Made by a program: the position numbers and the translations under genes. The notes under the pieces are model-generated. The model had not been told where the DNA came from, ran no database searches, and was given only the letters and a program-made list of their open reading frames with translations. A stretch of DNA of 42,066 nucleotides from Clostridiales bacterium (GTDB taxonomy: Bacteria; Bacillota; Clostridia; Christensenellales; CAG-138): NCBI GenBank assembly GCA_019416935.1, contig DXWI01000019.1, forward strand, positions 442 to 42,507. Reading direction: 5' to 3'. Positions 16,097-24,226 of this stretch are shown in pieces; the stretch's first letter is position 1; every line of letters starts with the position of its first letter.

Positions 16097-16991
16097 CTTC
16101 ATTCCGGATCGACTGCCGCACCGTGCGGTAATCATCGATATTGGCAGCAACTCCATTCGTTACATGGAGGCGGCGCGTATTGATGGAGTAGTTTCATTTT
16201 CTCCCAAAGAGGTTTATACAACGAGGTTGGCCGAAGGGCTGCTATCGAGCGGCAGCCTCTCTCAAGCGCGCATGCAGCAATCGCTTTCGGTGCTGTCGGC
16301 TTTGATTCTGCGTGCAAAGAGCGGCGGCTTTGTTCCATACGCTTACGCTACCAGTGCAGTTCGGGATGCGAAGAATCGCTCTGTTTTTCTGAAAGAGGTG
16401 TATGAGCAAACCGGTTTGCAGATTCGCGTATTGAGCGGCGAGGAAGAAGCGGCCTTCGCCTATCGCGGCGCAGTAGGCGGCAGGTCCGGCGGTCTCATCG
16501 ACATCGGCGGCGGCAGCACGCAGATTATGACGGCAGTCTGCCGCACGAGTTTTCCACTCGGCTGCGTGCGGGTTAAAGACCTTTGCAGCGGCCTGTCCTA
16601 CATGGAGATCTGCGAAAAAATGCGGCCGATATTTCTCAAGACCTATGCTCTCCCCACCCTTCTTGAAAAACAGTGGTTCGCGGTGGGTGGCACGGCAACA
16701 ACGCTTGCCGCGCTGCATCTGGGTCTGGAGCGCTATGCGCCTGACGAGGTCCGTCGATGCACCATGCAGGCCGAAGAAATCGACGCCCTGTTGCAAAAGC
16801 TCGACGAGATGGGCGCTGACCACCGCCGCAATCATCCGCTCCTGCGCGATCGGCATGACGTCATTCTTTGCGGCGGCGCAATCCTGTCCTACCTGATTCG
16901 GCACATTGGAATAGAGCGGATTTCGTTTCGCGACGCGGATGGCATGGAGGGCTACTTTGCAAGCGTTGTCTCCCCCTGCCTTCCATTGTAA
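16089..16991 (+). CDS. Ppx/GppA family phosphatase
   Basis: A 300-residue protein of the ASKHA fold, as in exopolyphosphatase and guanosine pentaphosphate phosphohydrolase. It has phosphate-1 VIIDIGSNSIRYMEA, the ATSAVRDAKNR loop, VLSGEEEAAFAYRGAVGG, phosphate-2 GGLIDIGGGSTQIM and the adenosine-like motif FAVGGTATTLAAL. It is short (about 300 residues), lacking the C-terminal HD-like domain of E. coli Ppx, as is common for clostridial homologues. Likely substrates are polyphosphate or pppGpp. The ATG overlaps the divIC stop, giving tight coupling in the sporulation/division block. Confidence 0.92.
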   Translation: MNDFIPDRLPHRAVIIDIGSNSIRYMEAARIDGVVSFSPKEVYTTRLAEGLLSSGSLSQARMQQSLSVLSALILRAKSGGFVPYAYATSAVRDAKNRSVFLKEVYEQTGLQIRVLSGEEEAAFAYRGAVGGRSGGLIDIGGGSTQIMTAVCRTSFPLGCVRVKDLCSGLSYMEICEKMRPIFLKTYALPTLLEKQWFAVGGTATTLAALHLGLERYAPDEVRRCTMQAEEIDALLQKLDEMGADHRRNHPLLRDRHDVILCGGAILSYLIRHIGIERISFRDADGMEGYFASVVSPCLPL

Positions 16992-17186
16992 CGGTCTTTC
17001 TCCTGCCCACGCTGCATTTGAGCTGGGGCGGATGGCAGCAAGGACTGCGGCAGCGTCGGGGTCACGCAATTCATCAAACTGAATCCCCTGTTTCAAAAAA
17101 TCAATTTAGGCCGGAGCAAGCATTCGCATTCCGCAATCCGCTTTCCCGTTCGAGCCGTTTTTAACGGCAAAACGCAAAAAATTTGT

Positions 17187-17217
17187 AAGCGGCGAAGATG
17201 CGCTTTCTTCGCCGCTT
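17187..17217 (-). terminator. Intrinsic terminator of the response regulator-kinase-htrA operon
   Basis: A perfect 12-bp inverted repeat (AAGCGGCGAAGA / TCTTCGCCGCTT) with a 7-nt loop, 13 bp beyond the htrA stop. On the minus strand it is followed by ACAAATTTTTT. It lies between convergent genes and may partly serve ppx/gppA too; the rest of 16992-17186 shows nothing recognisable. Confidence 0.8.
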
Positions 17218-17229
17218 TGCGGCTTCATT

Positions 17230-18540
17230 TTACTCAGCGGGTTCCGGATCGATCGCGTTGAAGTCCATTTGGTTTTTATCTGCCAGCGTCATCTCACAAG
17301 AAATCGTTTCTCCGTTTCTGCAGACCTCCAGCACAATCTTATCGCCGACGCCGCATTCATTGATAATCGCTATCAACTCAGCCTGCTCTGTAATCGTTCT
17401 TCCATTCGCAGAAAGAATGATATCCCCTGTACGAACGCCGGCTCTGGAAGCAGGGCCATCCGCGACAACGCTTGCAACATAGATGCCCGTGGACATGGGC
17501 AGCCCCATTTCTGCCGCAACGGCCTCCGTCAGCGTATAAACCGTAATGCCCACCGCCGGCCTTTCAATGCCGCCCTCCGTGATCAGCCGCTCCATAATGG
17601 AGCAAACCGTGTTGATTGGCAGCGCAAATCCAATGCCTTCTGCGCTGACCGGATTCCCATACTCGTCGAACCCTGCGGTGATCGATTTTGCGCTGTTCAT
17701 CCCGATCACCTCACCCTTCATGTTCAGCAGCGGCCCGCCGCTGTTGCCGAAGTTGATGGCGGCATCGGTTTGCAGATAGGTGTTGGTATGCCCATCGATC
17801 GTGATTTCTCTTGCGCTTGCCGAAATCACGCCAAACGTTGTCGTGTTTGCCAAACGCTCTGAATCCAAAGGGTTTCCAATCGCAATCACAAATTCACCAA
17901 CGCGCATGCCATCAGAGTCACCAACCGCCAGCGGCACAAGCTGTTGCTGCTCGATCTTCAAAACGGCGACGTCCGTTTCATTATCGGCTCCAATCAGCGC
18001 GGCCTCTACCTCTTCACCCGAGCCGAGCAACACGGTAATCTTCTCCGCATCCGCAACGACATGCGCGTTGGTCAGCACATAACCTTCGCTCGAGATAATA
18101 AACCCGCTTCCACTCCCATAGATCGCCAGCATATCTTTCTTCCCAAAGGTCTGCGTCGTGTAATTGACAACGCCCACCACCGATGGCGAAACCGCGTCAA
18201 AAATGCTCGGTATGGGGTTGTTCCAAAATCCCGGGGTGGCGATATCAGACAGATCCGGCGCAACACCGTCCAACGACGGCATATCGTATGTTCCGAGCAC
18301 CGGCGTCGCAATCGCAGCGATCGGTTTTTTCGTAGGTTCCGGCGCAGCAGTCTGTTCCGGCCAGAGCGATGCTCCCATATCACCTGGATAGCCATCGCGC
18401 AAAGACACCGCCAATACGATGGCGGCAGCCAGAATCGTCAATAATACGATGACAGCGATTCCAAATCCGCCCAAGCCGCGCCGTCGTGGCTGTTGATTGT
18501 CGAAGAACGGGCTGTTTCCGTAGTTGTTATTGTATTCCAT
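17230..18540 (-). CDS. htrA: HtrA/DegP-type membrane-anchored serine protease with PDZ domain
   Basis: A 436-residue S1C protease. It has an Asn-rich cytoplasmic N-terminus, one membrane helix (about 25-46), a Pro/Ala linker, a trypsin-like domain with the triad H160 (LTNAHVV), D190 (NETDVAVLK) and S267 (NFGNSGGPLLN), and one PDZ domain (about 325-420: GIYVASVVADGPASRAGVRTGDIILSANG). It degrades or refolds damaged exported proteins outside the membrane. The usual INPGNSGG has Phe for Pro. Start ATG 18540 follows GGAGGAG and overlaps the kinase stop by 14 bp. The arrangement response regulator - kinase - htrA suggests the two-component system controls it as part of an envelope stress response (inference). 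Confidence 0.94.
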   Translation of the reverse strand: MEYNNNYGNSPFFDNQQPRRRGLGGFGIAVIVLLTILAAAIVLAVSLRDGYPGDMGASLWPEQTAAPEPTKKPIAAIATPVLGTYDMPSLDGVAPDLSDIATPGFWNNPIPSIFDAVSPSVVGVVNYTTQTFGKKDMLAIYGSGSGFIISSEGYVLTNAHVVADAEKITVLLGSGEEVEAALIGADNETDVAVLKIEQQQLVPLAVGDSDGMRVGEFVIAIGNPLDSERLANTTTFGVISASAREITIDGHTNTYLQTDAAINFGNSGGPLLNMKGEVIGMNSAKSITAGFDEYGNPVSAEGIGFALPINTVCSIMERLITEGGIERPAVGITVYTLTEAVAAEMGLPMSTGIYVASVVADGPASRAGVRTGDIILSANGRTITEQAELIAIINECGVGDKIVLEVCRNGETISCEMTLADKNQMDFNAIDPEPAE

Positions 18541-20017
18541 ATTTTGCTCCTCCGTCCTGCATGGGTTGCCGCCGATTCGGCGACGGCGCTCGTTTCAGCG
18601 TGAATGTAAAGTTGCTGCCCTTCCCTTTGGCGCTCTTTACCGTGATGGTCTGGCCGTGCTGGTCGATAATTCGTTTCACAATGGACAAGCCCAGACCCGT
18701 TCCACTTTGTTTGGTCGGCGTATGCGCTTTTTCCACCTTATAGAAGCGATCAAAGACATGCGGCACATCTTCTTCCGGAATCCCCTGTCCCGAATCCTGA
18801 ATACTCACATATACCTCCTTGCGCAGCGCATAGGTGGCAATGCGCAGCTTGCTGTGCATCGGCGAATATTTGATCGCATTGTCGATGATATTGCGCAGCA
18901 CCTGAGAAATCTGTGCATTATCCGCTTCTACATAATATTGTTCCTGCGCAAATTTGACCTCAACTTCCATCTTTTGATCATAAATGCGCGCTTCAAATGT
19001 GATGAGTGTGCGGCGGATGAGCTCGTTGATATCAAAGATTGTCAGCTTGATGGCCGTCGTTCCGGATTCGATTCTGGCCAGATCCAGCAGATCATTGACC
19101 ATGCTCGTCATCCGGCGCGTCTCGGAAAGCACAATATCAATATACTTGTCGTACTCCTCATGGCCGATGGTGCCATCCTGCATGGCCTCCAGAAATCCAC
19201 GCATCGAGGTCAACGGGGAACGCAGTTCGTGGCTCACATTTGCAACAAAGCTGCGGCGCGTTGCTTCAAGATCCTTGAGCTGATCGGCCATATTGTTGAA
19301 GCTCTGTGCCAATTGCGTCGCTTCATCCGTGCCGGAAACGGGAATCCGAAGGTTAAAGTCGCCCTTGCTGTAGAGCTGTACAATATCGTTAATCTCCATA
19401 AACGGCTTCGTCATGCGCGACGTCGTGTAATATACGGCGATCACAGAAAACAACACCGCGATCAACAGGACGAGCAGTATTTCCATCCATGCGGCGTCGG
19501 TCATGCGTTTGGCCGCGGACGTGTCCCGGTGCAGCAAGACGATGATTGTCGTTCCGTCCGCCGCGCCCACCCTTGTTCCCAGACTGACGGTTGGAAAGTC
19601 CAGAAAATCCGCAAACAGGTCGCGGGGCAGCGATGAATCCGGGGTTTCCAAACAGGCGGCCCGCGCTTTCTCGCTCAGAGCTGCCGCTGCCGCCTGCGAC
19701 CATTTTTGTTCGCTGTAATATGCCTGCCGCGTTCCATCCGGCGCATACGTCTCAATCAACGTTCCCGATTGACGTGCGAGCCATCCGAGCATGGTATCTA
19801 TGTCGCCGGGCTGCTGGTCGGTTGATTGCACATTGGCAGAAATCATCTCGCTGATCTGCTGTAGTTCTCTGATAAGCTGCTCGTTGGTCTGCGCGCGAAG
19901 CTGCCCCTGAAACAACGCAACAACCGTTACGCCGACGATCAGGATCAATCCCAGCGTAACGGTTAAATATGTCGCGAGCATCCGCGAAAACAGTGTTCGG
20001 AGAAAATCCCGGCGCAT
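18527..20017 (-). CDS. Two-component sensor histidine kinase
   Basis: A 496-residue membrane kinase. Helix 1 is at about 14-37 and helix 2 at about 178-198; these flank an extracytoplasmic sensor of about 140 residues with no recognised fold. A HAMP domain follows (199-252: SRMTKPFMEINDIVQLYSKGDFNLRIPV). The HisKA dimerisation domain has phosphoacceptor H263 in FVANVSHELRSPLTSM, and the HATPase has N-box RNIIDNAIKYSP, G1 DSGQGIPEED and G2 GTGLGLSIVKRI. The architecture is like WalK/PhoR/CssS. It starts 15 bp after the response regulator, with AGGAG before ATG 20017, and overlaps htrA. Signal unknown; envelope stress is plausible from the htrA neighbour. Confidence 0.94.
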   Translation of the reverse strand: MRRDFLRTLFSRMLATYLTVTLGLILIVGVTVVALFQGQLRAQTNEQLIRELQQISEMISANVQSTDQQPGDIDTMLGWLARQSGTLIETYAPDGTRQAYYSEQKWSQAAAAALSEKARAACLETPDSSLPRDLFADFLDFPTVSLGTRVGAADGTTIIVLLHRDTSAAKRMTDAAWMEILLVLLIAVLFSVIAVYYTTSRMTKPFMEINDIVQLYSKGDFNLRIPVSGTDEATQLAQSFNNMADQLKDLEATRRSFVANVSHELRSPLTSMRGFLEAMQDGTIGHEEYDKYIDIVLSETRRMTSMVNDLLDLARIESGTTAIKLTIFDINELIRRTLITFEARIYDQKMEVEVKFAQEQYYVEADNAQISQVLRNIIDNAIKYSPMHSKLRIATYALRKEVYVSIQDSGQGIPEEDVPHVFDRFYKVEKAHTPTKQSGTGLGLSIVKRIIDQHGQTITVKSAKGKGSNFTFTLKRAPSPNRRQPMQDGGAKYGIQ

Positions 20018-20032
20018 GAAACTCCTGTGTCT

Positions 20033-20710
20033 TTACTGCTGTTCGAACTTGTATCCCACGCCCCAAACGGTTTTTAACTGCCAAAGGTGGTTGTCGCCGA
20101 GCTTTTCTCTGATTCGCTTCACATGGACGTCAACCGTTCGTGAATCGCCAAAGAAATCAAACCCCCATACCTGCTCCAGCAGTTGTTCACGCGTAAACAC
20201 CTTTCCGGCATGCGACGCAAGGAAGTACAACAGCTCGATCTCCTTCGGCGGCATCTCAAGCGGTCTGCCATCCAGCAATACCGCATAGTTTTCCAAAGAA
20301 ACCGAAAGGCCATCCAGCTGAATAGTACGCTCCGGCTCCACCGGCGCGCTGCGGCGCAATACCGCCTTGATCCTCGCGATCAGCTCTTTGGCATCGAACG
20401 GTTTGGCGATATAGTCGTCCGCGCCCAGTTCAAGACCCTGTACGCGATCGCCCGTATCCCCTTTTGCCGTCAGCATGATGACCGGCGTTTCGCTCTCCAT
20501 TCGAATATCATGCAACACCGACCAACCATCACGCCCCGGAAGCATCACATCCAGCACGACCAACGCAGGGCGTGTTTCATGAAAGGCCGCCAGAGCCATT
20601 CCGCCGTCAGCGCACGTCGCCACCTGAAAGCCGGCCTTTTTCAAATACAGCTCAATGATGGCGAGAATGTTTCGATCGTCATCAATGACCAGAATGGTAC
20701 TGTTCTCCAT
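20033..20710 (-). CDS. OmpR/PhoB-family response regulator
   Basis: A 225-residue regulator. The receiver domain has the acidic pocket at D10-D12 (VIDDDRN), phosphoacceptor D54 (LVVLDVMLPGRDGW), T81 (IMLTAKGD) and K103 (DYIAKPF). A winged-helix DNA-binding domain follows (LEMPPKEIELLYFLASHAGKVFTREQLLEQVWGFDFFGDSRTVDVHVKRIREKL). Start ATG 20710 is 7 nt after GGAGGG; the frame extends to 20749 but has no better site. It is the first gene of the operon with the kinase and htrA, and has a strong promoter. Confidence 0.95.
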   Translation of the reverse strand: MENSTILVIDDDRNILAIIELYLKKAGFQVATCADGGMALAAFHETRPALVVLDVMLPGRDGWSVLHDIRMESETPVIMLTAKGDTGDRVQGLELGADDYIAKPFDAKELIARIKAVLRRSAPVEPERTIQLDGLSVSLENYAVLLDGRPLEMPPKEIELLYFLASHAGKVFTREQLLEQVWGFDFFGDSRTVDVHVKRIREKLGDNHLWQLKTVWGVGYKFEQQ

Positions 20711-20772
20711 GCAGGAACCCTCCATACGATAGCGGGAACGCATATACATACGCAGCCCACAGTATAGTTGTA

Positions 20773-20802
20773 ATTATATCACAGCCCGTCGGTTTTGTCC
20801 AA
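20773..20802 (-). promoter_or_regulatory. Promoter of the response regulator-kinase-htrA operon
   Basis: TTGGAC (20797-20802), an 18-bp spacer and TATAAT (20773-20778) preceded by TGTGA. TGGACA with a 17-bp spacer is an equivalent reading. It lies just 8 bp after the mutS2 3' end shown on the same strand order. Confidence 0.7.
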
Positions 20803-20809
20803 TTTGCCC

Positions 20810-23158
20810 TTATTTCAGCGTCACCACCGTCACGCCCGCATCGCCCTCGCCATAAGCGCCGAGGCGATAGCTCTTCACGCGCGGATGCGTTTTTAGGTAT
20901 GCCTGTACGCCCGCACGCAGCGCGCCGGTGCCCTTCCCATGAATGATGGAAAACTCTTTGATACCGGTGATCATTGCATCGTCAATAAACCGATCGATCT
21001 CGATGACACCTTCATCAACCATCTTTCCGCGAAGATCAAGTTCCAAAAAGCTGCGCGCTGGATCCGACAGTTTTACCTTCACCGTCGGCTTCGGCTTCTC
21101 GCGCTTTACAGGAGCCAGTCTGAGGTCGCCGAGCTTGACCGTCAGTTTCATTGCCCCCGCTTGAACAAGCACCATGCCGCGCTGATCCGGTGCCTTCAGA
21201 ACCGTTCCGTCCCGGCCCACCGACAGGATTTGAACCGCTTCCCCCGGCCGAACCGTTGCCGGCGCGTCATCCGTGGCCGTTCGATGAATCACCTGATCCA
21301 TCAGACGTGCTTCGCTCTCGCGCATTGCGTCCCGCGTCTGCTGAATTGCGCGCTCCAGAGATTTGTTATCAATGTTTTTGATGGAACGGAGCTGCGCAAT
21401 CAGCCCCTCCATCTCCTGTCTCGTCTCCAGAACGATCTTGCGCGCGTCCTCTTTGGCTTTCTGGCGAAGCTGCATCTTTTCCTGCTCCAACCGCTGCTGC
21501 CGCTGCTCCAATTCACGGCGTATCCGTTGTGCTTCCCAGCGATCCTCCTGAGCAGCCATGCGATCGCTTTCCGCTTCCTTGCGCGCCGCTTCCACACCGG
21601 AGAGCACATCTTCAAAGGCCACATCGCGCTTTTCCAAGAAGCAGCGAGCTCGCTCGATCACCGTTTCGGGCAGCCCAAGGCGTTCCGAAATTTCAAAGGC
21701 GTTGGACTTTCCCGGAATGCCAATGAACAGGCGATAAGTCGGGCACAGGCGATCCACGTCAAATTCCATGGAAGCATTCTGCATACCGGGATGTGTCAGC
21801 GCAAACGCCTTGATTTCGCTGTAATGCGTTGTCGCCATGGTTAAAGCGCCGCTTTCAAACAGACATTCCAAAATAGCCTGCGCCAATGCCGCTCCTTCCA
21901 GCGGATCAGTGCCGGCACCAAGCTCATCAAGCAGCACAAGGCACTGCTCGTCAACCTGCTGGAGGATCTGTACGGTATTGGTCATATGGGAGGAAAAGGT
22001 GGATAGCGACTGCTCAATGGATTGCTCATCCCCAATATCGGCGAACACCTCCTCAAAAACGGATAGCTCCGTCCGTTCATCGCAGGGAACGAACATGCCG
22101 CTCATCGCCATCAGCGTAAACAGTCCAACCGTCTTCAGCGTAACCGTTTTGCCGCCGGTGTTCGGGCCCGTAATAATGAGGGTACGAAAATCCTCTCCCA
22201 GCCATACATTGACCGGAACGACCGTATCCTTCGGCAGAAGCGGATGCCGCCCCTCAACAATACGGATTTTGTGGTTTTCGTTCATCTTGGGCCGCACAGC
22301 GCGCATATCCCTTGCCATAATTGCCTTGGAGAAGATGACATCGAGCGTGCCGAGAATATCCAGGCTGGCATACAGTTCTTCCGCAACGGGATCAAGCAAA
22401 GCGGTAAGACCCGCGAGAATGCGACCAATTTCGACCTGCTCCTCCGACTGCAGACGCCGGAGTTCATTGCCAAGTTCTACAGCAGCCGCCGGCTCGATGA
22501 ACAGCGTCGCGCCGCTGCCGCTCTGATCATGTACCAGACCGGAAATCTGCGTGCGGAATTCCGCCTTGACAGGCAGCGCAAAGCGTCCGTTTCGCACCGT
22601 AATGATCGGTTCCTGCAAATATTTCTGATACGCAGTGCTTTTGATCATCGCGTTGAGCTTATCCCGCATGCGCTCGTTCGTTATTCGCATTTGACGGCGT
22701 ATCCGTGCCAATTCCGGCGATGCGCTATCCGCGATCTCATCCTCCGAGAGAATGCACCGGGCGATCTCCTCTTCTATCGAGCGGTGTGCTGCCAGGCGGT
22801 TTGCCATCATGCTCAGCAGTCCCGGATTCTCCGTGTTCTGCAGCATCTCCCTTGCGTGGCGGGAAACGCGCAGGCAGTGCGCCGCAGAGAGCAGTTCGCC
22901 CATCGACAGGGCATGGGCGGCGTGGATGCGCATCAGCATCTCCCGGATATCGGGAAAGCCTTCGATGGGTGTCCTTCCGGTTCTGCGGTACAGGCTGTCC
23001 GCTTCGGTCGTTTGCTGCAGCAGCGCCTCCACATCCGAAAGCCGATGCGCCGGTCTTAGCTTCTCCGCAAATTCCCTGCCGATATCGGACGCCAAATGCG
23101 TCCGCAAAGTATCGCAGATTTTATCATATTCAAGAATTCCCAATACACGCTGGTTCAT
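20810..23158 (-). CDS. mutS2: MutS2 (DNA/ribosome-acting ATPase with Smr domain)
   Basis: A 782-residue protein: MutS-like core with clamp helices, Walker A ITGPNTGGKTVTLK near residues 328-341, Walker B LVLLDELGAGTDP, a long coiled coil (MAAQEDRWEAQRIRRELEQRQQRLEQEKMQ), a KOW-like segment (RPGEAVQILSVGRDGTVL) and a C-terminal Smr endonuclease domain (LDLRG...IIHGKGTGALRAGVQAYL, about 705-782). MutS2 proteins suppress homologous recombination and, in Bacillus, act on collided ribosomes; they are not part of mismatch repair. Start ATG 23158 (MNQRVLGILEYDKI) is 6 nt after GGAGGGG; the longer frame to 23260 covers a non-conserved stretch. Confidence 0.96.
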   Translation of the reverse strand: MNQRVLGILEYDKICDTLRTHLASDIGREFAEKLRPAHRLSDVEALLQQTTEADSLYRRTGRTPIEGFPDIREMLMRIHAAHALSMGELLSAAHCLRVSRHAREMLQNTENPGLLSMMANRLAAHRSIEEEIARCILSEDEIADSASPELARIRRQMRITNERMRDKLNAMIKSTAYQKYLQEPIITVRNGRFALPVKAEFRTQISGLVHDQSGSGATLFIEPAAAVELGNELRRLQSEEQVEIGRILAGLTALLDPVAEELYASLDILGTLDVIFSKAIMARDMRAVRPKMNENHKIRIVEGRHPLLPKDTVVPVNVWLGEDFRTLIITGPNTGGKTVTLKTVGLFTLMAMSGMFVPCDERTELSVFEEVFADIGDEQSIEQSLSTFSSHMTNTVQILQQVDEQCLVLLDELGAGTDPLEGAALAQAILECLFESGALTMATTHYSEIKAFALTHPGMQNASMEFDVDRLCPTYRLFIGIPGKSNAFEISERLGLPETVIERARCFLEKRDVAFEDVLSGVEAARKEAESDRMAAQEDRWEAQRIRRELEQRQQRLEQEKMQLRQKAKEDARKIVLETRQEMEGLIAQLRSIKNIDNKSLERAIQQTRDAMRESEARLMDQVIHRTATDDAPATVRPGEAVQILSVGRDGTVLKAPDQRGMVLVQAGAMKLTVKLGDLRLAPVKREKPKPTVKVKLSDPARSFLELDLRGKMVDEGVIEIDRFIDDAMITGIKEFSIIHGKGTGALRAGVQAYLKTHPRVKSYRLGAYGEGDAGVTVVTLK

Positions 23159-23254
23159 AATTCCCCTCCAATATGCCTTCCCCTCTCCGTTCGGCGCCGC
23201 AGTGGATTCGCTTGTCATCAGCGATAAGCGCATCCAATAGCAAGTCGGTACAGC

Positions 23255-23282
23255 AACCACCTGCCGTGAGCAGCAGGTGGTT
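23255..23282. repeat. Perfect hairpin between mscS and mutS2
   Basis: AACCACCTGC (23255-23264) and its exact complement (23273-23282) with an 8-nt loop. It lies about 95 bp downstream of mscS and 95 bp upstream of mutS2. No T-run follows on either strand, so it is not a typical intrinsic terminator. It could be a structured leader of mutS2 or a Rho-independent site of weak type. Confidence 0.5.
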
Positions 23283-23375
23283 CAACAATTTTCAACATCC
23301 CGATCCCCACGCTCTGATCGCATCCGGCTGGCGAGGGCAGAATATGCGTCTAAGCTGTCGCAGCGCACCGCAGAT

Positions 23376-24209
23376 TTACAAAACGGGCATGTCCTTGTCC
23401 TTCAAATTCAGTTCAACGCGCACGTTTGACAAGCGAATCCCGTGTTTCTCAAGCGCCTCCTTTGCCTCCATCCGCAGTGCGTACAGCGCGTCAAAATAGT
23501 CCGCACGCTTGCACCATGCATAGATGGAAAATGTCTGCACGCCGCCCATCAAGTCCGTCAAGACCGCAATCGGCGCCGGTTCCGTCAGAATAAGCGCATT
23601 CGACGAAGCCACTTCGACAAGCAGGGCGCTGACAGACCGGGAATCCGCCGTATAGGCAACCGGCAGCTGCACTTCGATCCTGCGCGTCTCTTCCGTTGAA
23701 GCGTTGATCATAAAAGAGTTGGATACAATGCCGTTTGGCAGGACGACCGTTCGGTTGTCTGCGGTGAGTATCCGCGTCGCATAGATGTTGATCTCCTGAA
23801 CGGTTCCCGACTGATCGGCCACTGTGATAAAATCTCCCAGCGCAAACGGCTTGAACAGAATCAGAAGCAGACCGCCCGCAATATTGGAAAAGCTGTTTTG
23901 AAGTGCCAGTCCAACCGCCAGTGCAGCAGAACTGAGCATCGCAACGATCGACGTCGGGCTCGCGCCCATGACAAGGACAAATCCAACGATCACAAGAAGG
24001 CGTAGCAGAATTCCTGTCGCGCTTGCCAGAAACGAACGCATCGTCGGCGTCATAAAATCGCCGCGCTTCTTAAATCGATGCCGTGTGCGAATGTACTCTG
24101 TCAGCCACTTGGACAAGCGGAATCCAACCAACAGCAGAATTGCGCCGCCGAGAATCTTGACTCCAAACTTGAGAAAAAAGTTACCAATGTCCGTCCAAAA
24201 TTGTTCCAA
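23376..24209 (-). CDS. Small-conductance mechanosensitive channel (MscS family)
   Basis: A 277-residue MscS-type channel releasing solutes on hypo-osmotic shock. There are about three membrane helices (FGVKILGGAILLLVGFRLSKWL, ILLRLLVIVGFVLVMGA, the pore helix AALAVGLALQNSFSNIAGGLLLILFKPF), then the beta-domain (LGDFITVADQSGTVQEINIYATRILTADNRTVVLPNG) and an alpha/beta C-terminus. The start is TTG 24209, with a weak GGTGG upstream. It begins 18 bp after the upstream beta-propeller gene, so it is likely the last gene of that transcript. Confidence 0.93.
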   Translation of the reverse strand: MEQFWTDIGNFFLKFGVKILGGAILLLVGFRLSKWLTEYIRTRHRFKKRGDFMTPTMRSFLASATGILLRLLVIVGFVLVMGASPTSIVAMLSSAALAVGLALQNSFSNIAGGLLLILFKPFALGDFITVADQSGTVQEINIYATRILTADNRTVVLPNGIVSNSFMINASTEETRRIEVQLPVAYTADSRSVSALLVEVASSNALILTEPAPIAVLTDLMGGVQTFSIYAWCKRADYFDALYALRMEAKEALEKHGIRLSNVRVELNLKDKDMPVL

Positions 24210-24226
24210 ACCGTTTCACCACCAGA

